A stretch of DNA of 35,737 nucleotides from Eubacteriaceae bacterium (GTDB lineage Bacteria; Bacillota; Clostridia; Eubacteriales; Anaerofustaceae). Within the stretch, counting starts at the first letter, position 1, and each line of letters opens with the position of its first letter. Below, in pieces: positions 1 through 10,089 of this stretch. The DNA lies in NCBI GenBank assembly GCA_012727485.1, contig JAAYHF010000045.1, positions 1 to 35,737 on the forward strand. The letters are read 5' to 3'. A program made the position numbers and the translations under genes. Below the pieces are notes generated by a model that saw only the letters and a program-made list of their open reading frames with translations, was not told where the DNA came from and did not search any database.

Positions 1-2
1 CC

Positions 3-497
3 TTAGCCTCCCGTGGCGATGTGAAAACCGACTCCCCGCTTTGGGATAAAATTCTGCTCTCCTGCTTCTGGTTTTTGCACTATTTTGCGGTTTATTACTT
101 CGCCGGGCTTGGGGAAAAGGGGGCGGGCAAGCTTAACGCCCTTTATTGGGCGGGGCTCATCTCGGTTATTATCGCCGGATATATCACCCTTAGAGCCACC
201 CTTGAGAACACCTATCTTGAATCCACCGCAAGGCTTCAAAAGGACAGGAATCAGCGGGTCTGCACCACAGGACCCTATGCCGTTGTGCGCCACCCCGCCT
301 ATATAAGCATAATAATCAACTGCATCGGGCTTTCGCTCATCTTCCCTTATGCGCTGTGTATTCTCTGTTGCGGGGCAATAGCCCTGATAATCGTAGTTCG
401 CACAAGCCTGGAGGATAAAATGCTCCTCGGGGGGCTTGAGGGTTACGGGGAATATGCGGCGAAGGTGAAATATCGGCTGATACCCTTTATATGGTAA
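3..497 (+). CDS. Isoprenylcysteine carboxyl methyltransferase (ICMT)/PEMT-like membrane methyltransferase, probably truncated at left window edge
   Basis: ORF 21-497 starts at GTG but the frame stays open to the window start; membrane segments and ICMT-like motif GPYAVVRHPAYISIIINCIG. Confidence 0.75.
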   Translation, partial: LASRGDVKTDSPLWDKILLSCFWFLHYFAVYYFAGLGEKGAGKLNALYWAGLISVIIAGYITLRATLENTYLESTARLQKDRNQRVCTTGPYAVVRHPAYISIIINCIGLSLIFPYALCILCCGAIALIIVVRTSLEDKMLLGGLEGYGEYAAKVKYRLIPFIW

Positions 498-879
498 AAA
501 ACAGGAAGGGCGAAACCATGGGGATAATTCCCGAAATGAACAAGGCAACGCCGCACAAACCGTTCGAGGCTCAAGCGGACAAGCCGCCGAACCGACTGCC
601 CCAAGGAAAACGGGAGCGGAAAATGCCCTTCGCAAATATCCGGGCGTTATCCGAATCCGACCGAAGGGGTTGCTCGGCGTTTTGGGCGAAATCTCCTTCG
701 CTTACCCCTGCGTGAAGGGATTTAAGGCGCTTTTATTGGGGGCGGGCTTGGGGGAAGGAATTGGGCGGGTTATATCTCACAGATAATACCGCTTCAAAGC
801 GAAAGCTTCGCCGCTGTGGATATAAACTTAAAGAATTTAAGTTCAAGCATCGGCTTACTATTTTCAATGGGGGAGGGCT

Positions 880-1554
880 ATGTACAGAATATATATTGTG
901 GAGGACGACGAGGCCATTTCCCTGCTTGTGAAGGAGGTGCTCGAGCGCTGGGGTTTCGAATGTCGAAGGGCGCAGAACTTCGGGGACATAATCGGGGAAT
1001 TCGGGGAATTTGCCCCGCATTTGATCCTAATGGATATTTCCCTTCCCTATTACAACGGCTATTACTGGTGCGCCGAAATAAGAAAGCGCAGTAACACCCC
1101 GATAATCTTCCTTTCCTCCCGCAGTGAGGACACGGACATCGTCATGGCGGTGAATATGGGAAGCGATGATTATATAACAAAGCCCTTTTCCACCGAGGTG
1201 TTACTGGCGAAGATAAACGCCATGCTCAGGCGCACTTACAGTTACAACGAGGAAATAACCTCCTTGGAAGCAAAGGGGGCAATTTTAGATGTGGGCAGAT
1301 GCGCCCTGCTTTATAAGGAGCTTACCCTTGAGCTTACCAAAAACGAACTCAGGATCCTTATGACGCTTATGGGCAAAAAGAACAGCGCGGTCTCAAGGGA
1401 GGAAATAATGAAGGCCCTCTGGGAGGACGAAAGCTTCATAGACGACAACACTCTCACAGTTAATATAAACCGTCTGCGAACCAAGCTGACCCGGGCGGGG
1501 CTGACCGATTTTATAACCACTAAAAAGGGAATGGGTTACATGATAAATGATTAG
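880..1554 (+). CDS. OmpR-family response regulator (BceR-like)
   Basis: Receiver domain (VEDDEAI...HLILMDISLPYYNGY...ITKPFSTEVLLAKI) plus winged-helix output domain (TLTVNINRLRTKL); GGGAGG RBS upstream; overlaps next gene by 8 nt. Confidence 0.93.
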   Translation: MYRIYIVEDDEAISLLVKEVLERWGFECRRAQNFGDIIGEFGEFAPHLILMDISLPYYNGYYWCAEIRKRSNTPIIFLSSRSEDTDIVMAVNMGSDDYITKPFSTEVLLAKINAMLRRTYSYNEEITSLEAKGAILDVGRCALLYKELTLELTKNELRILMTLMGKKNSAVSREEIMKALWEDESFIDDNTLTVNINRLRTKLTRAGLTDFITTKKGMGYMIND

Positions 1555-2515
1555 GAAGTATCTTTCCCACAGGAAAAGCCTTTTTCTGATAAATATCATA
1601 AGCGGGGGCTGTTATTTTCTGCTTTTGCTTTTAAGCGCCTCCCCGAAGGATATTATCCGTTACGGCGCGCTGATGCATTTCACGGTTTTACTGCTTTTCT
1701 GCGCCTTCGATTACCCCGCCTTTGCCCGCAAGGTGCGCTCCCTGAACGAAATCAACGAAAATCTGCGGGAAGCCCCACAGGAATATCCCGAGGCGGCAAA
1801 CGCCTTGGAGGAGCAATATCTTAACATTATCGGGGATCTTTATGCGATGCTTTCGGAACAGCGGGATAAATACGATGCCTCCCGCAAGGAACTCATTGAT
1901 TATTACACCCTCTGGCTGCATCAAATAAAAACCCCCATTTCCGCCATCTGCCTCACCGCCGAAAGCCCCGCCCCCTCCGGGGCCATGATACTCAGGGAGA
2001 TATTCAAGATAAGCCGCTATGTGGAAATGGCCTTGCAATATGTGAGAATGGAGGACATTTCCTCGGATATGGTGGCGACAAGATGCGAATTGGATAAGGT
2101 TATCAGCGAATGTATAAAGAAATATTCGGATCTTTTTATTTATAAAAACCTGAGCGTGACCTTTGAAAAAAGCGGGGCGGTCGTCACCACCGACGAGAAA
2201 TGGCTCACTTTTATCATTGAGCAGTTTTTAAGCAACGCCATTAAATACACCAACCTCGGCGGGGTGAAGTTTTACTTTTCAGAGAGGACACTATTCATAG
2301 AGGACACGGGCATAGGGATATTGCCCCGGGACATTCCCCGTATATTCGAAAAGGGTTACACAGGCCACAACGGCAGGCTCGACAAAAAAGCCAGCGGCCT
2401 CGGACTGCACATGGCAAAGACCATCTCCGAAAAGTTGGGGCTTACCCTCGGGGTGACCTCCTCCCCCTCGGGCAGTTGCGCTTCGATTTATTTCGGCAAT
2501 CTTACGGAAATGTAA
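1547..2515 (+). CDS. Sensor histidine kinase, intramembrane-sensing BceS-like
   Basis: Two N-terminal hydrophobic segments with a short loop, H-box LWLHQIKTPISA, N-box EQFLSNAIKYTN, G-boxes EDTGIGI and ASGLGLHMAK. Confidence 0.92.
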   Translation: MIRKYLSHRKSLFLINIISGGCYFLLLLLSASPKDIIRYGALMHFTVLLLFCAFDYPAFARKVRSLNEINENLREAPQEYPEAANALEEQYLNIIGDLYAMLSEQRDKYDASRKELIDYYTLWLHQIKTPISAICLTAESPAPSGAMILREIFKISRYVEMALQYVRMEDISSDMVATRCELDKVISECIKKYSDLFIYKNLSVTFEKSGAVVTTDEKWLTFIIEQFLSNAIKYTNLGGVKFYFSERTLFIEDTGIGILPRDIPRIFEKGYTGHNGRLDKKASGLGLHMAKTISEKLGLTLGVTSSPSGSCASIYFGNLTEM

Positions 2516-2607
2516 GTTTATTTCCCTCCCCTGTAAGGCGAAGTTATGGCAGAAAATTTTCCGAGGGCGTATACTCGGCTCATATTGATGGTATCGGAGG
2601 AAAATTA

Positions 2608-3375
2608 ATGGAACTGCTGGAAGTAAAACACATAAAGAAAGTATACAACACCCGCCTTGGGGCAAAACAATGCGTCGCCTTGAGCGATATATCCTTTGAG
2701 GTGGCTCGGGGGGAATTTGTGGGGATAATGGGGCCTTCCGGTTCAGGTAAAACCACCCTGCTCAACCTCATCGCTTCGTTGGATAAGCCCTCCGGCGGAG
2801 AAATTCTCCTTTCGGGCAAAAACTTCTCCCAAATAAAAAACAGGGAGCTTTCCAAATTCAGAAGGGAAAACTTGGGATTTGTTTTTCAGGATTTCAACCT
2901 TCTGGACACATTTTCGATAAAGGACAATATCCTTTTGCCCCTGGTTTTGGCGGATACACCCGTGGCGCAAATGGAGGAGAGGATTTCTCCGATAGTAAGG
3001 GAGCTTGGCATAGAAAGCCTTACGGAAAAATTCCCCTATGAGGTTTCAGGGGGAGAGAAGCAAAGGGCGGCCATAGCAAGAGCGATAATCACCAATCCGA
3101 AGATAATCCTGGCGGACGAACCCACCGGGGCGCTGGATTCCAAATCCTCGGCAAATCTGCTCAAGACCTTTGAAACCCTCAACAAAGGCGGGCAGACCAT
3201 ATTAATGGTTACCCACAGCATCGACGCCGCAAGCTACGCTTCACGGGTGATATTCATAAAGGACGGAATGCTCTACAATCAAATATACAAAGGCGGGGAA
3301 AGCCGCAAAGCTTTCAGGGAGAGGATCATGACAAATATGAGCCTGCTCACCGAGGGGGAAGGCGAAGATGAATAA
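2608..3375 (+). CDS. ABC transporter ATP-binding protein (BceA/MacB type)
   Basis: Walker A GPSGSGKTT, signature VSGGEKQR, Walker B IILADEP. ORF track starts at 2476; ATG 2608 with GGAGG at 2596-2600 is the likely start. Confidence 0.93.
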   Translation: MELLEVKHIKKVYNTRLGAKQCVALSDISFEVARGEFVGIMGPSGSGKTTLLNLIASLDKPSGGEILLSGKNFSQIKNRELSKFRRENLGFVFQDFNLLDTFSIKDNILLPLVLADTPVAQMEERISPIVRELGIESLTEKFPYEVSGGEKQRAAIARAIITNPKIILADEPTGALDSKSSANLLKTFETLNKGGQTILMVTHSIDAASYASRVIFIKDGMLYNQIYKGGESRKAFRERIMTNMSLLTEGEGEDE

Positions 3376-5428
3376 GAACAACTCCCTTTACCAAAGGCTG
3401 GCCAAGGCCAACATCAAGCGCAACAAGCAGATGAACCTGCCCTATTTTGTAACCGCATCGATCATGGTGGCGATGTTTTTCACAATAATCAACACCTATT
3501 TCGCCCAATCCGTGAGCAATGTCAAATATGCGGGAACAACCACCACCGGGGTAATGCTGATTTTCGGCATTATAGTGATGTCGTTTTTCACCTTCGGTTA
3601 TATATTTTATCTGAACAGCTTTCTCATCAAGCGCAGAACAAAGGAATTCGGGCTTTACGGCATACTCGGGCTGGAAAAACGCCATGTGGGAAAGATAATC
3701 GCCAAGGAAGCCTTCATGGTCAATTCCGCCGCGGTTTTAACGGGCATTGCGGGGGGGATTGTTTTCGGAAGGCTCATATTCATGATGTTAATGGCGATGG
3801 TGGGGCATATTGCGGAGGGTACCTACGCCCTCTCCCCGATTTCCTTCATCGTAACCTTCATATATTTCGGCCTTGTCTTCACCTCCACCACCCTTTATAA
3901 CCGCTTTAGGGTGAGCCTGACGGATCCGATAAACCTTTTGACCAGCGAAAAGCAGGGGGAAAAGAAGATAAAGGGCATTGTCCCCATAACCGTTGCGGGC
4001 GCTTTGCTTTTGGGCGGGGCTTATGTCTTTTCCATATTCGTGAAGGTGGGGGTTCTTGCCATTACGATGTTTTGGCCCTGCGTTTTTGCGGTTATCCTCG
4101 CCACCTATCTGCTTTTCTATGCGGGCAGTCAATTCGTTTTGGGCGCTCTCAAGAAGAACAAAGATTTCTATTATAAAGCCCGCAACTTCGTTTCGGTTTC
4201 CTCCCTTACCCACCGCATGAAGCAAAACGCCACGGGCTTGGCGAATATCTGCATTCTTTCCACCATGGTTTTGGTTACGGTTTCCTTCTGCTGTGCTTTG
4301 TATTTCGGGCAGGAGAATATACTCGCCTCCCGCAACCCCAACGATGTGACCTTCAACCTTTTCCACGATAAGAGCGCCGTCGCCCCCGAAAAGGAAGAAA
4401 TGCTTCAAATAGCGCAAAACCTTGCGAAGGAAACAGGCATTGAAACGGAAAGCCTTTTCGGATATTACAGCCTTAAGGATACCTGCATACTTTACAAGGG
4501 GGAATTTATCTTTAAAGACGAAAACGCCAAAATGAATGGCGTTGACTTAGAAGCCTTCGACGGTTCTTTAGCTGTGCATATCATCACCTTGGAGGATTAC
4601 AACGGCGTAACGGGGGAGAAGGCCTCCCTTGCTCCCGGGGAGATAATTGTATTGACCCCGAGGCCAATCAACGACACCGCCGAACTTAAAACCGCTTCAA
4701 AGCAGTTCGCAATAAAGAAGATCGTCGCCGACAGTCCCTTCACCAAGGGTAAAAACAGCGATGTGGAGGACATATTCTTCGTCGCCGCCGACGAAAAGAA
4801 CGCCCTCGAACTGAGGAATGCGATAAACCCCGGCAATGAGCTTGATGCGATTTTCGGCGCAGATACCCGCTATTTCACAATCATAGCGAATTTAAAGGGA
4901 AAAAGCGACGATAAGATCGCCTTCGCCAAGACTCTGCCCACCCTCGCCTTTGACTCCATTAAGGCGGTGAGCCCCGAGGATTCCTACTATTACAATATCT
5001 ATTCCATGGAGATAAACCGGATAGAAACCGGGGCTGTATACGGCGGACTGCTCTTTTTGGGGATGTACTTTTCGGTGCTTTTCCTCGTGAATACGGTAAT
5101 CGTGATGTATTTCAAGCAGGTTTCCGAGGGTTACGACGACAGGGAGCGCTTCAGTATCCTTCAACAGGTGGGCATGAGTTCCGAGGAGGTGCGTTCCACC
5201 ATAAACCGTCAGGTGCTTATAATCTTCTTCGCCCCTCTCCTCGTCGCCCTGCTTCATGTGCTGGCGGCGGGAAATATATTAAAGCTGATGGCTGATGTGT
5301 TCGTTATGGCGGAAACTGCTCTCGTTATAACATGGATATTCATCACCGCCGCGGTGTTTTCGCTGATATATATCATCGTTTTCAGGCTCACGGCGAAGAC
5401 TTATTACAGGATTGTGGAGTGGAAATAG
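3368..5428 (+). CDS. FtsX-family ABC permease (BceB-like) with large extracellular domain
   Basis: ATG overlaps end of ATPase gene; multi-TM protein with FtsX-like segments (RRTKEFGLYGILGLEKRHVGKII; RERFSILQQVGMSSEEVRSTINRQ) and ~200-aa soluble insertion. Confidence 0.92.
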   Translation: MNKNNSLYQRLAKANIKRNKQMNLPYFVTASIMVAMFFTIINTYFAQSVSNVKYAGTTTTGVMLIFGIIVMSFFTFGYIFYLNSFLIKRRTKEFGLYGILGLEKRHVGKIIAKEAFMVNSAAVLTGIAGGIVFGRLIFMMLMAMVGHIAEGTYALSPISFIVTFIYFGLVFTSTTLYNRFRVSLTDPINLLTSEKQGEKKIKGIVPITVAGALLLGGAYVFSIFVKVGVLAITMFWPCVFAVILATYLLFYAGSQFVLGALKKNKDFYYKARNFVSVSSLTHRMKQNATGLANICILSTMVLVTVSFCCALYFGQENILASRNPNDVTFNLFHDKSAVAPEKEEMLQIAQNLAKETGIETESLFGYYSLKDTCILYKGEFIFKDENAKMNGVDLEAFDGSLAVHIITLEDYNGVTGEKASLAPGEIIVLTPRPINDTAELKTASKQFAIKKIVADSPFTKGKNSDVEDIFFVAADEKNALELRNAINPGNELDAIFGADTRYFTIIANLKGKSDDKIAFAKTLPTLAFDSIKAVSPEDSYYYNIYSMEINRIETGAVYGGLLFLGMYFSVLFLVNTVIVMYFKQVSEGYDDRERFSILQQVGMSSEEVRSTINRQVLIIFFAPLLVALLHVLAAGNILKLMADVFVMAETALVITWIFITAAVFSLIYIIVFRLTAKTYYRIVEWK

Positions 5429-5457
5429 TTAAAAAGAGAATTAAAGGAATTAAAAAA

Positions 5458-5517
5458 GGCGGCAATACCGCAGGGGCGGCACAATACCGCAAAGGCGGCG
5501 GTATTGCCGCCTTTTTT
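5458..5517 (+). terminator. Rho-independent terminator after Bce-like module
   Basis: Perfect 14-bp inverted repeat GGCGGCAATACCGC (5458-5471) / GCGGTATTGCCGCC (5498-5511) followed by T7. Confidence 0.85.
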
Positions 5518-5814
5518 TATAAGCAGAAAAAGTATTACCGCATAGATTACCCCGTCATTTGCCCCCTCGGAATAAAACGGCTTACCCGCTTAAACGCTCG
5601 CCGCCCCAAAAGGCAAAAATGACAAGCCGTTTACGGGTTGACCGCTTTCGGGTTAGTTGCTTTCGGTTTGGTCGTTGAGGTTTGGCTTTTTCGGGTTTGC
5701 AAAAATTTTACAGAAGTTTTTTCTCCCTTGATACGGCGTTGAGGAAGTCTTTTCATTTGACAAAATGCCCAAAACAATATGCGAGCAAGGCGCATATTCC
5801 CGACAGAGCTTTTC

Positions 5815-6372
5815 TTACTTCCCCTTTTTATCCGCCAAAAGCGGCTTGACCGCCTTATAGATTATCCCGGTTTTCTCACTGCCGAAATTTTTGGTCAAAG
5901 CGTTGTTGAAGCCCTGCTTTGTCTTATATTGCTCAAGCATTTTACATATGGCGGGTATATCATCTTTAAAATCGGGGATAAGGCTTTCGAGCTTCTTTTC
6001 TGTCTCGCTGACGGTTTGGCGCATGAGGTTATTCGCCAAGGATACCCTCACTCCCCTTTGTTCCCAAAAGGCGGCGGTGGAATTAAAGCCGTTGTCCTTG
6101 GTCACAAGAAAAAATTCCTCCCTCTCGTTTTTGGCGATGAGATAGCCCAAAAAGGTTATAAGCTGGAAATCCAGACTGTTCTTGCCCCCGGTGGTGACAT
6201 TCACATAATCTATTTTCGCATGGGATTCGTTTATCAGCTTGTGCATGGCGAAGGTGATGTTATTCGCCTTTTCGCTGTAAAAAATATGAACGCTGTCCTC
6301 CTCGGTGAGCTTTTCAACCCCCGCAAGCCCCTTTAGGGTGACATTTTCGTAATCGACCAAATATATTGACAT
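5815..6372 (-). CDS. PIN/NYN-like domain protein (putative nuclease fold)
   Basis: 185 aa; YLVDYENV near N-terminus and FFLVTKDNGFNS acidic motif typical of NYN/PIN-like proteins; AGGAG-like RBS upstream on minus strand. Confidence 0.7.
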   Translation of the reverse strand: MSIYLVDYENVTLKGLAGVEKLTEEDSVHIFYSEKANNITFAMHKLINESHAKIDYVNVTTGGKNSLDFQLITFLGYLIAKNEREEFFLVTKDNGFNSTAAFWEQRGVRVSLANNLMRQTVSETEKKLESLIPDFKDDIPAICKMLEQYKTKQGFNNALTKNFGSEKTGIIYKAVKPLLADKKGK

Positions 6373-6775
6373 TTTAACTGCTCCTTTCTCGGAGTGAAAT
6401 TTTTTAAATGAATACGGTTCGCCCTTCGAACCGCCTTTATTTTACTCCTATTATTCACTCCGTGCAACCCACGGTAAGCCTCCCTTCCCGTTTTTCGGCG
6501 GTTTTTCGGGGGATTGGGAATGATACCCCATTGATAAGCCGCAGATAATATCCCTAAGGCAAGCTTAAGGCATTTTCCATGCCTCCGCTACTTTTCACCG
6601 TACAAGTAGGTAAATACCCCTTAAGGCAAGTTTAAGGCTCGTTTTCGGCTTGCTCGGTTTGCGGCAGGGTTTTATGGGCGCAAAGCGAAACAGCACATTT
6701 AAACCTTATGATACGCTCTTTGCAATCGGGCGCGATGCCAAATAAGGTATAATAAACCGAAGGGGAGCAAAAATA

Positions 6776-7207
6776 ATGAAAATACTAATCATAGACGGGC
6801 AGGGGGGCAACATAGGCCGATCTCTTGCGGAAAAGATAACCGCCGCCTTCCCCGGGGAAGAAATAACCGCTGTGGGAACAAACAGCGCCGCCACGGCAAA
6901 TATGCTCAAAGCCTCCGGCATAAGGGCGGCTACGGGGGAAAACGCCCTGAAGGTCGCCTGTAAAAAAGCCGGGGTCATAATCGGGCCGATCGGAATTATT
7001 GCGGCGGATTCCCTCATGGGGGAGGTTACGGCGGAAATGGCGGCGGCGGTGGGAAGCAGTGATGCCGTGAAGATATTGATTCCCATGGCGCAGTGCGGGA
7101 TATTTGTGGCGGGGGTGCGGGAAGCGGGCGCCTCGAAGCTCATCGAGGACGCGCTGGAAATTTTACGGACAGTCATTGATGCGTCGCAGAAGGGTATTAT
7201 ATCTTGA
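6776..7207 (+). CDS. DUF3842-like protein
   Basis: 143 aa, MKILIIDGQGGNIGRSLAEKI...GTNSAATANMLKAGA-like...GPIGIIAADSLMGEVT; resembles the DUF3842 family from memory. Confidence 0.75.
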   Translation: MKILIIDGQGGNIGRSLAEKITAAFPGEEITAVGTNSAATANMLKASGIRAATGENALKVACKKAGVIIGPIGIIAADSLMGEVTAEMAAAVGSSDAVKILIPMAQCGIFVAGVREAGASKLIEDALEILRTVIDASQKGIIS

Positions 7208-7533
7208 TTTTGCGGCGATATGGCCTTTGATCTTAACTCGAATAATTAAGCGTCCGTAATCGGGATATGATTGATACCGCTTCAATGGGGATTGAAGATA
7301 GGATTTTAATGCTTTGCGGCTTAATTTGCCTGTTCGGGAAATAAACGCTTGACGAGAAGGCTTTATCGGGTCACGGCGGGCGACATGGAAAAGCAAATCG
7401 AAGGAAGCGGAAAATAAGCCAAAAGCCAAGATACTGCGGAGGTTTATGACAGACCGAAAATATCAGGGGTTTTGCGAAGTAGACCCGGTCAAAATAACAA
7501 AACCATACATATAAAATAATTTCATAAGCAAAG

Positions 7534-7578
7534 CGCAAGCGCAAAGACACAACATTTTCGCGCTTGCGTGATTTTTTT
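7534..7578 (+). terminator. Candidate terminator hairpin
   Basis: CGCAAGCGC (7534-7542) / GCGCTTGCG (7560-7568) followed by TGATTTTTTT; itself flanked by GACCCGGTC / GACCGGGTC inverted repeats. Confidence 0.5.
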
Positions 7579-7742
7579 ATTCAATTATGACCGGGTCGGT
7601 TTAACAAGTTCGGTTTGCCTGATTATGGGAACTTTCTTACTTGATAAGTATTATCGTGTTTTATGCGGCGTTGCCCTTAAACCTTCTCAAAACTATCCGT
7701 ATCATAAAACAACCTGAAAATCAAGCTGCCTTGCCCCCCCAA

Positions 7743-8279
7743 CTATCCGTTCACCACCAACTTCGCCTTCTTCAAAGCGATGACAATCGGCGGGATTATC
7801 GCAATATGCAGAATTATCCCGGGTATGCCGTTGGTAAAGGCCCCCGCGATGAAGGCGGCAAAGGGAAACTCCGTGGAGGTAAGCCCCGCTATGATAAACC
7901 TCACCGCACCCCATACCACCCTGCCCGCAAGCATGGAGATGATGAGGGTGAGATAAATATAGGAGTTCTTTTTCGGGAAAGCATTGTAAAGCGCGCCGCA
8001 AAGCGCTCCGTAAATCGCCAACTCAAAGGCCATGGCCACCCCGGTGGGAAAAACGGGGGGCATACCGAAAAGGGCGAAGCGAAGCAGGGGAGCGATAAGC
8101 CCCGTCAGAAGTCCCCAGGGCCAGCCGCAGAGGAAGCCGCAGATAAAAACGGGGATATGCATGGGAGAAAGGGCTCCGCCTATCTGGGGAATCTGCCCGG
8201 TCAAAAGGGGCAACACCATGGCAAGGGCAAGGCAAAGGGCGCAGTAAACGATTTTTTTAACGATGTTAGGGTCTTTCAT
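7743..8279 (-). CDS. ECF transporter S component (substrate unknown)
   Basis: 178 aa hydrophobic protein; KIVYCALCLALAMVLPLLTGQIPQIGGALSPMHIPVFICGFLCGWPWGLLTGLIAPLLR pattern of S components. Confidence 0.85.
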   Translation of the reverse strand: MKDPNIVKKIVYCALCLALAMVLPLLTGQIPQIGGALSPMHIPVFICGFLCGWPWGLLTGLIAPLLRFALFGMPPVFPTGVAMAFELAIYGALCGALYNAFPKKNSYIYLTLIISMLAGRVVWGAVRFIIAGLTSTEFPFAAFIAGAFTNGIPGIILHIAIIPPIVIALKKAKLVVNG

Positions 8280-8431
8280 AATTCATATTTCCTTTCTATG
8301 GAAATTGGTTCCTTTCTTTAGTTCTATCTTTTGGAATATAAAAAAGCATATTCACAGCCTGATAAAGACCGTATTTATGCCCTTCGGGGATAAGATACCT
8401 TCCTTGGTAAATATAATGAACGGTTATGATC

Positions 8432-8498
8432 AAGGGCTTCAGCCCTGCCCTTGGCTTATGCCTTGGGCTTTCGGGGCTGTTTTCTGCTGTAAGCCCTT
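8432..8498 (-). promoter_or_regulatory. Candidate structured 5' leader RNA upstream of the ECF S-component gene
   Basis: On the minus strand AAGGGCUU-A-CAGC pairs with GCUG-AAGCCCUU, enclosing a nested GCCC-AA-GGC-AUAA-GCC-AA-GGGC hairpin. No recognised riboswitch consensus. Confidence 0.35.
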
Positions 8499-8565
8499 CG
8501 ATGACTTTATAATACATTATGCGACGGAGAAAAGTCAAGGTTTGGGGAATGTAATATAGCATTAG

Positions 8566-8668
8566 GCAATGCAACACAAGACTCAACGCAGGACAGTAGC
8601 AATGCAACACAGGACAGTTGCAATGCAACACCGTACAGTTGCATTGCAACTGCTTTGTGTTGCATTGC
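8566..8668. repeat. 21-bp tandem/inverted repeat cluster (GCAATGCAACAC)
   Basis: GCAATGCAACAC at 8566, 8599 and 8620, with reverse-complement copies at 8638 (partial) and 8657-8668; the outermost pair GCAATGCAACACAA / TTGTGTTGCATTGC is perfect. Confidence 0.85.
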
Positions 8669-9306
8669 GAGAAACAACTTCGTCGCATATAAGACACTTG
8701 CTTTAAGCCGCGCGAATAATTCAATTATAAGAAACCACCGATTAAATACCCACACAAACCCCAAAACTATAAACAGCCCTCAACAGCCCTCAAAAAGTCA
8801 AAAAACCGAAATCTCCGCCCGTTTTCGCCGTTTTACCCAAAATAGTCAGACCTCTCCCGTCAGGCCGAATAAGGTTATCTACCGCCATATTGTTTTTCGT
8901 TGAGGAATTGGGTCGGAATGATAAGTCAACGCAACGATATTGCGGTATTATCGCAGGTGAGCCGCAGTATTTTGGAATTGTCGCCTGTCATTATTTGCGC
9001 CCTATGGAATCGAGATTTGCTCTCTTTACTTCCCGCCAAGTAAGTAATATCAGCCGCAAATGCAACAAAGCATTACGACGGCTTTTTCCGCCGTGACCCG
9101 GTCACTTCGCAAAAATCAACTAAACATACTCATTCGATATTGACCCCACCCGCCCCCTTTCTTTGCCCGTAATATCCGATTACGCACACCCCCCCCTTCC
9201 TCTTATTTACCCTCCGGTTAAATTTCCATGAAGAAACAATTAACTCCCTTTACATCAAACCATGTCGGTATTAAACTGTCTACGCCCGACATAATTGGAG
9301 AAAAAA

Positions 9307-10089
9307 ATGAATATTATCGAAGAAATTATCCGCCTTTCCGCCATACCCATGACCCCGCCCAAACCCTACGGCCTCTTTCACCTGATTTTCTTCACGGTGG
9401 GCTTTACCTTAAGCATACTCATCGCCCGCCGCCTGAAAAACCTTTCCGAAGGGGCGAGCCGCCGCCTCATCTTCGGCGTGGGGCTTTTTTTGGCTTTATG
9501 CGAAATCTATAAACAACTTTTTTATTTTTATGTGATCGGCAATCATTCCTATCAGTGGTGGATATTTCCCTTCCAAATGTGCAGTATCCCCATGTATTTC
9601 TGCCTTATCGCCCCCCTGCTGAGGGAGGGGAAGCTCAGGCGGGGTATGTTTGACTTCATGTTTTCCTATAACCTTTTGGGGGGCTTCATTTCCTTCTTTG
9701 AACCCTCGGGGCTGATCCACGACTATCTCTTTTTGACCCTCCACGCCTTTGTTTGGCACATGAGCCTGATTTTCTTGGGAGTTTATTTGGGATTTTCGGG
9801 GAAGGCGGGCTGTGAGAAGAAGGATTATAAAAGCGCCACAGTCACCTTTTTGGGGCTTTGCGCCGTGGCTTTTTTGATAAATGTGGCTCTTTGGAATGTT
9901 TCCGGGGGGGAGGTAAATATGTTCTTCATAGGCCCCGCCAACAGCTCTTTAGCCGTTTTCAAGGTAATAGCGGAAAGATGCGGCTGGTATGTATCGACCC
10001 TGCTTTATATACCCTGCGTATGTCTCGGTGCCTATCTTACCTTTTTGCCCTTTAAAATGGGCAGGCAACGCCTTAAGGCAATGCCTTAA
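9307..10089 (+). CDS. YwaF/TIGR02206-like integral membrane protein
   Basis: About 260 aa multi-TM protein with FPFQMCSIPMYF and HAFVWHMSLIFLGVYLGFSG; ATG 9307 preceded by GGAG at about 9297. Confidence 0.75.
   Translation: MNIIEEIIRLSAIPMTPPKPYGLFHLIFFTVGFTLSILIARRLKNLSEGASRRLIFGVGLFLALCEIYKQLFYFYVIGNHSYQWWIFPFQMCSIPMYFCLIAPLLREGKLRRGMFDFMFSYNLLGGFISFFEPSGLIHDYLFLTLHAFVWHMSLIFLGVYLGFSGKAGCEKKDYKSATVTFLGLCAVAFLINVALWNVSGGEVNMFFIGPANSSLAVFKVIAERCGWYVSTLLYIPCVCLGAYLTFLPFKMGRQRLKAMP

Noticed and set aside
3-635. 210-aa minus-strand ORF at left edge
   Set aside because: Overlaps the ICMT-like gene on the other strand, which has the convincing motif.
7641-8321. 226-aa plus-strand ORF
   Set aside because: Antisense to the ECF S-component gene, translation is charged and repetitive as expected for a shadow ORF.
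8296-8724. Cysteine-rich 142-aa minus-strand ORF (LHCNCPVLHCYCPALSLVLHC)
   Set aside because: Its cysteine pattern comes from reading through the 21-bp DNA repeats; no RBS or family support was seen.
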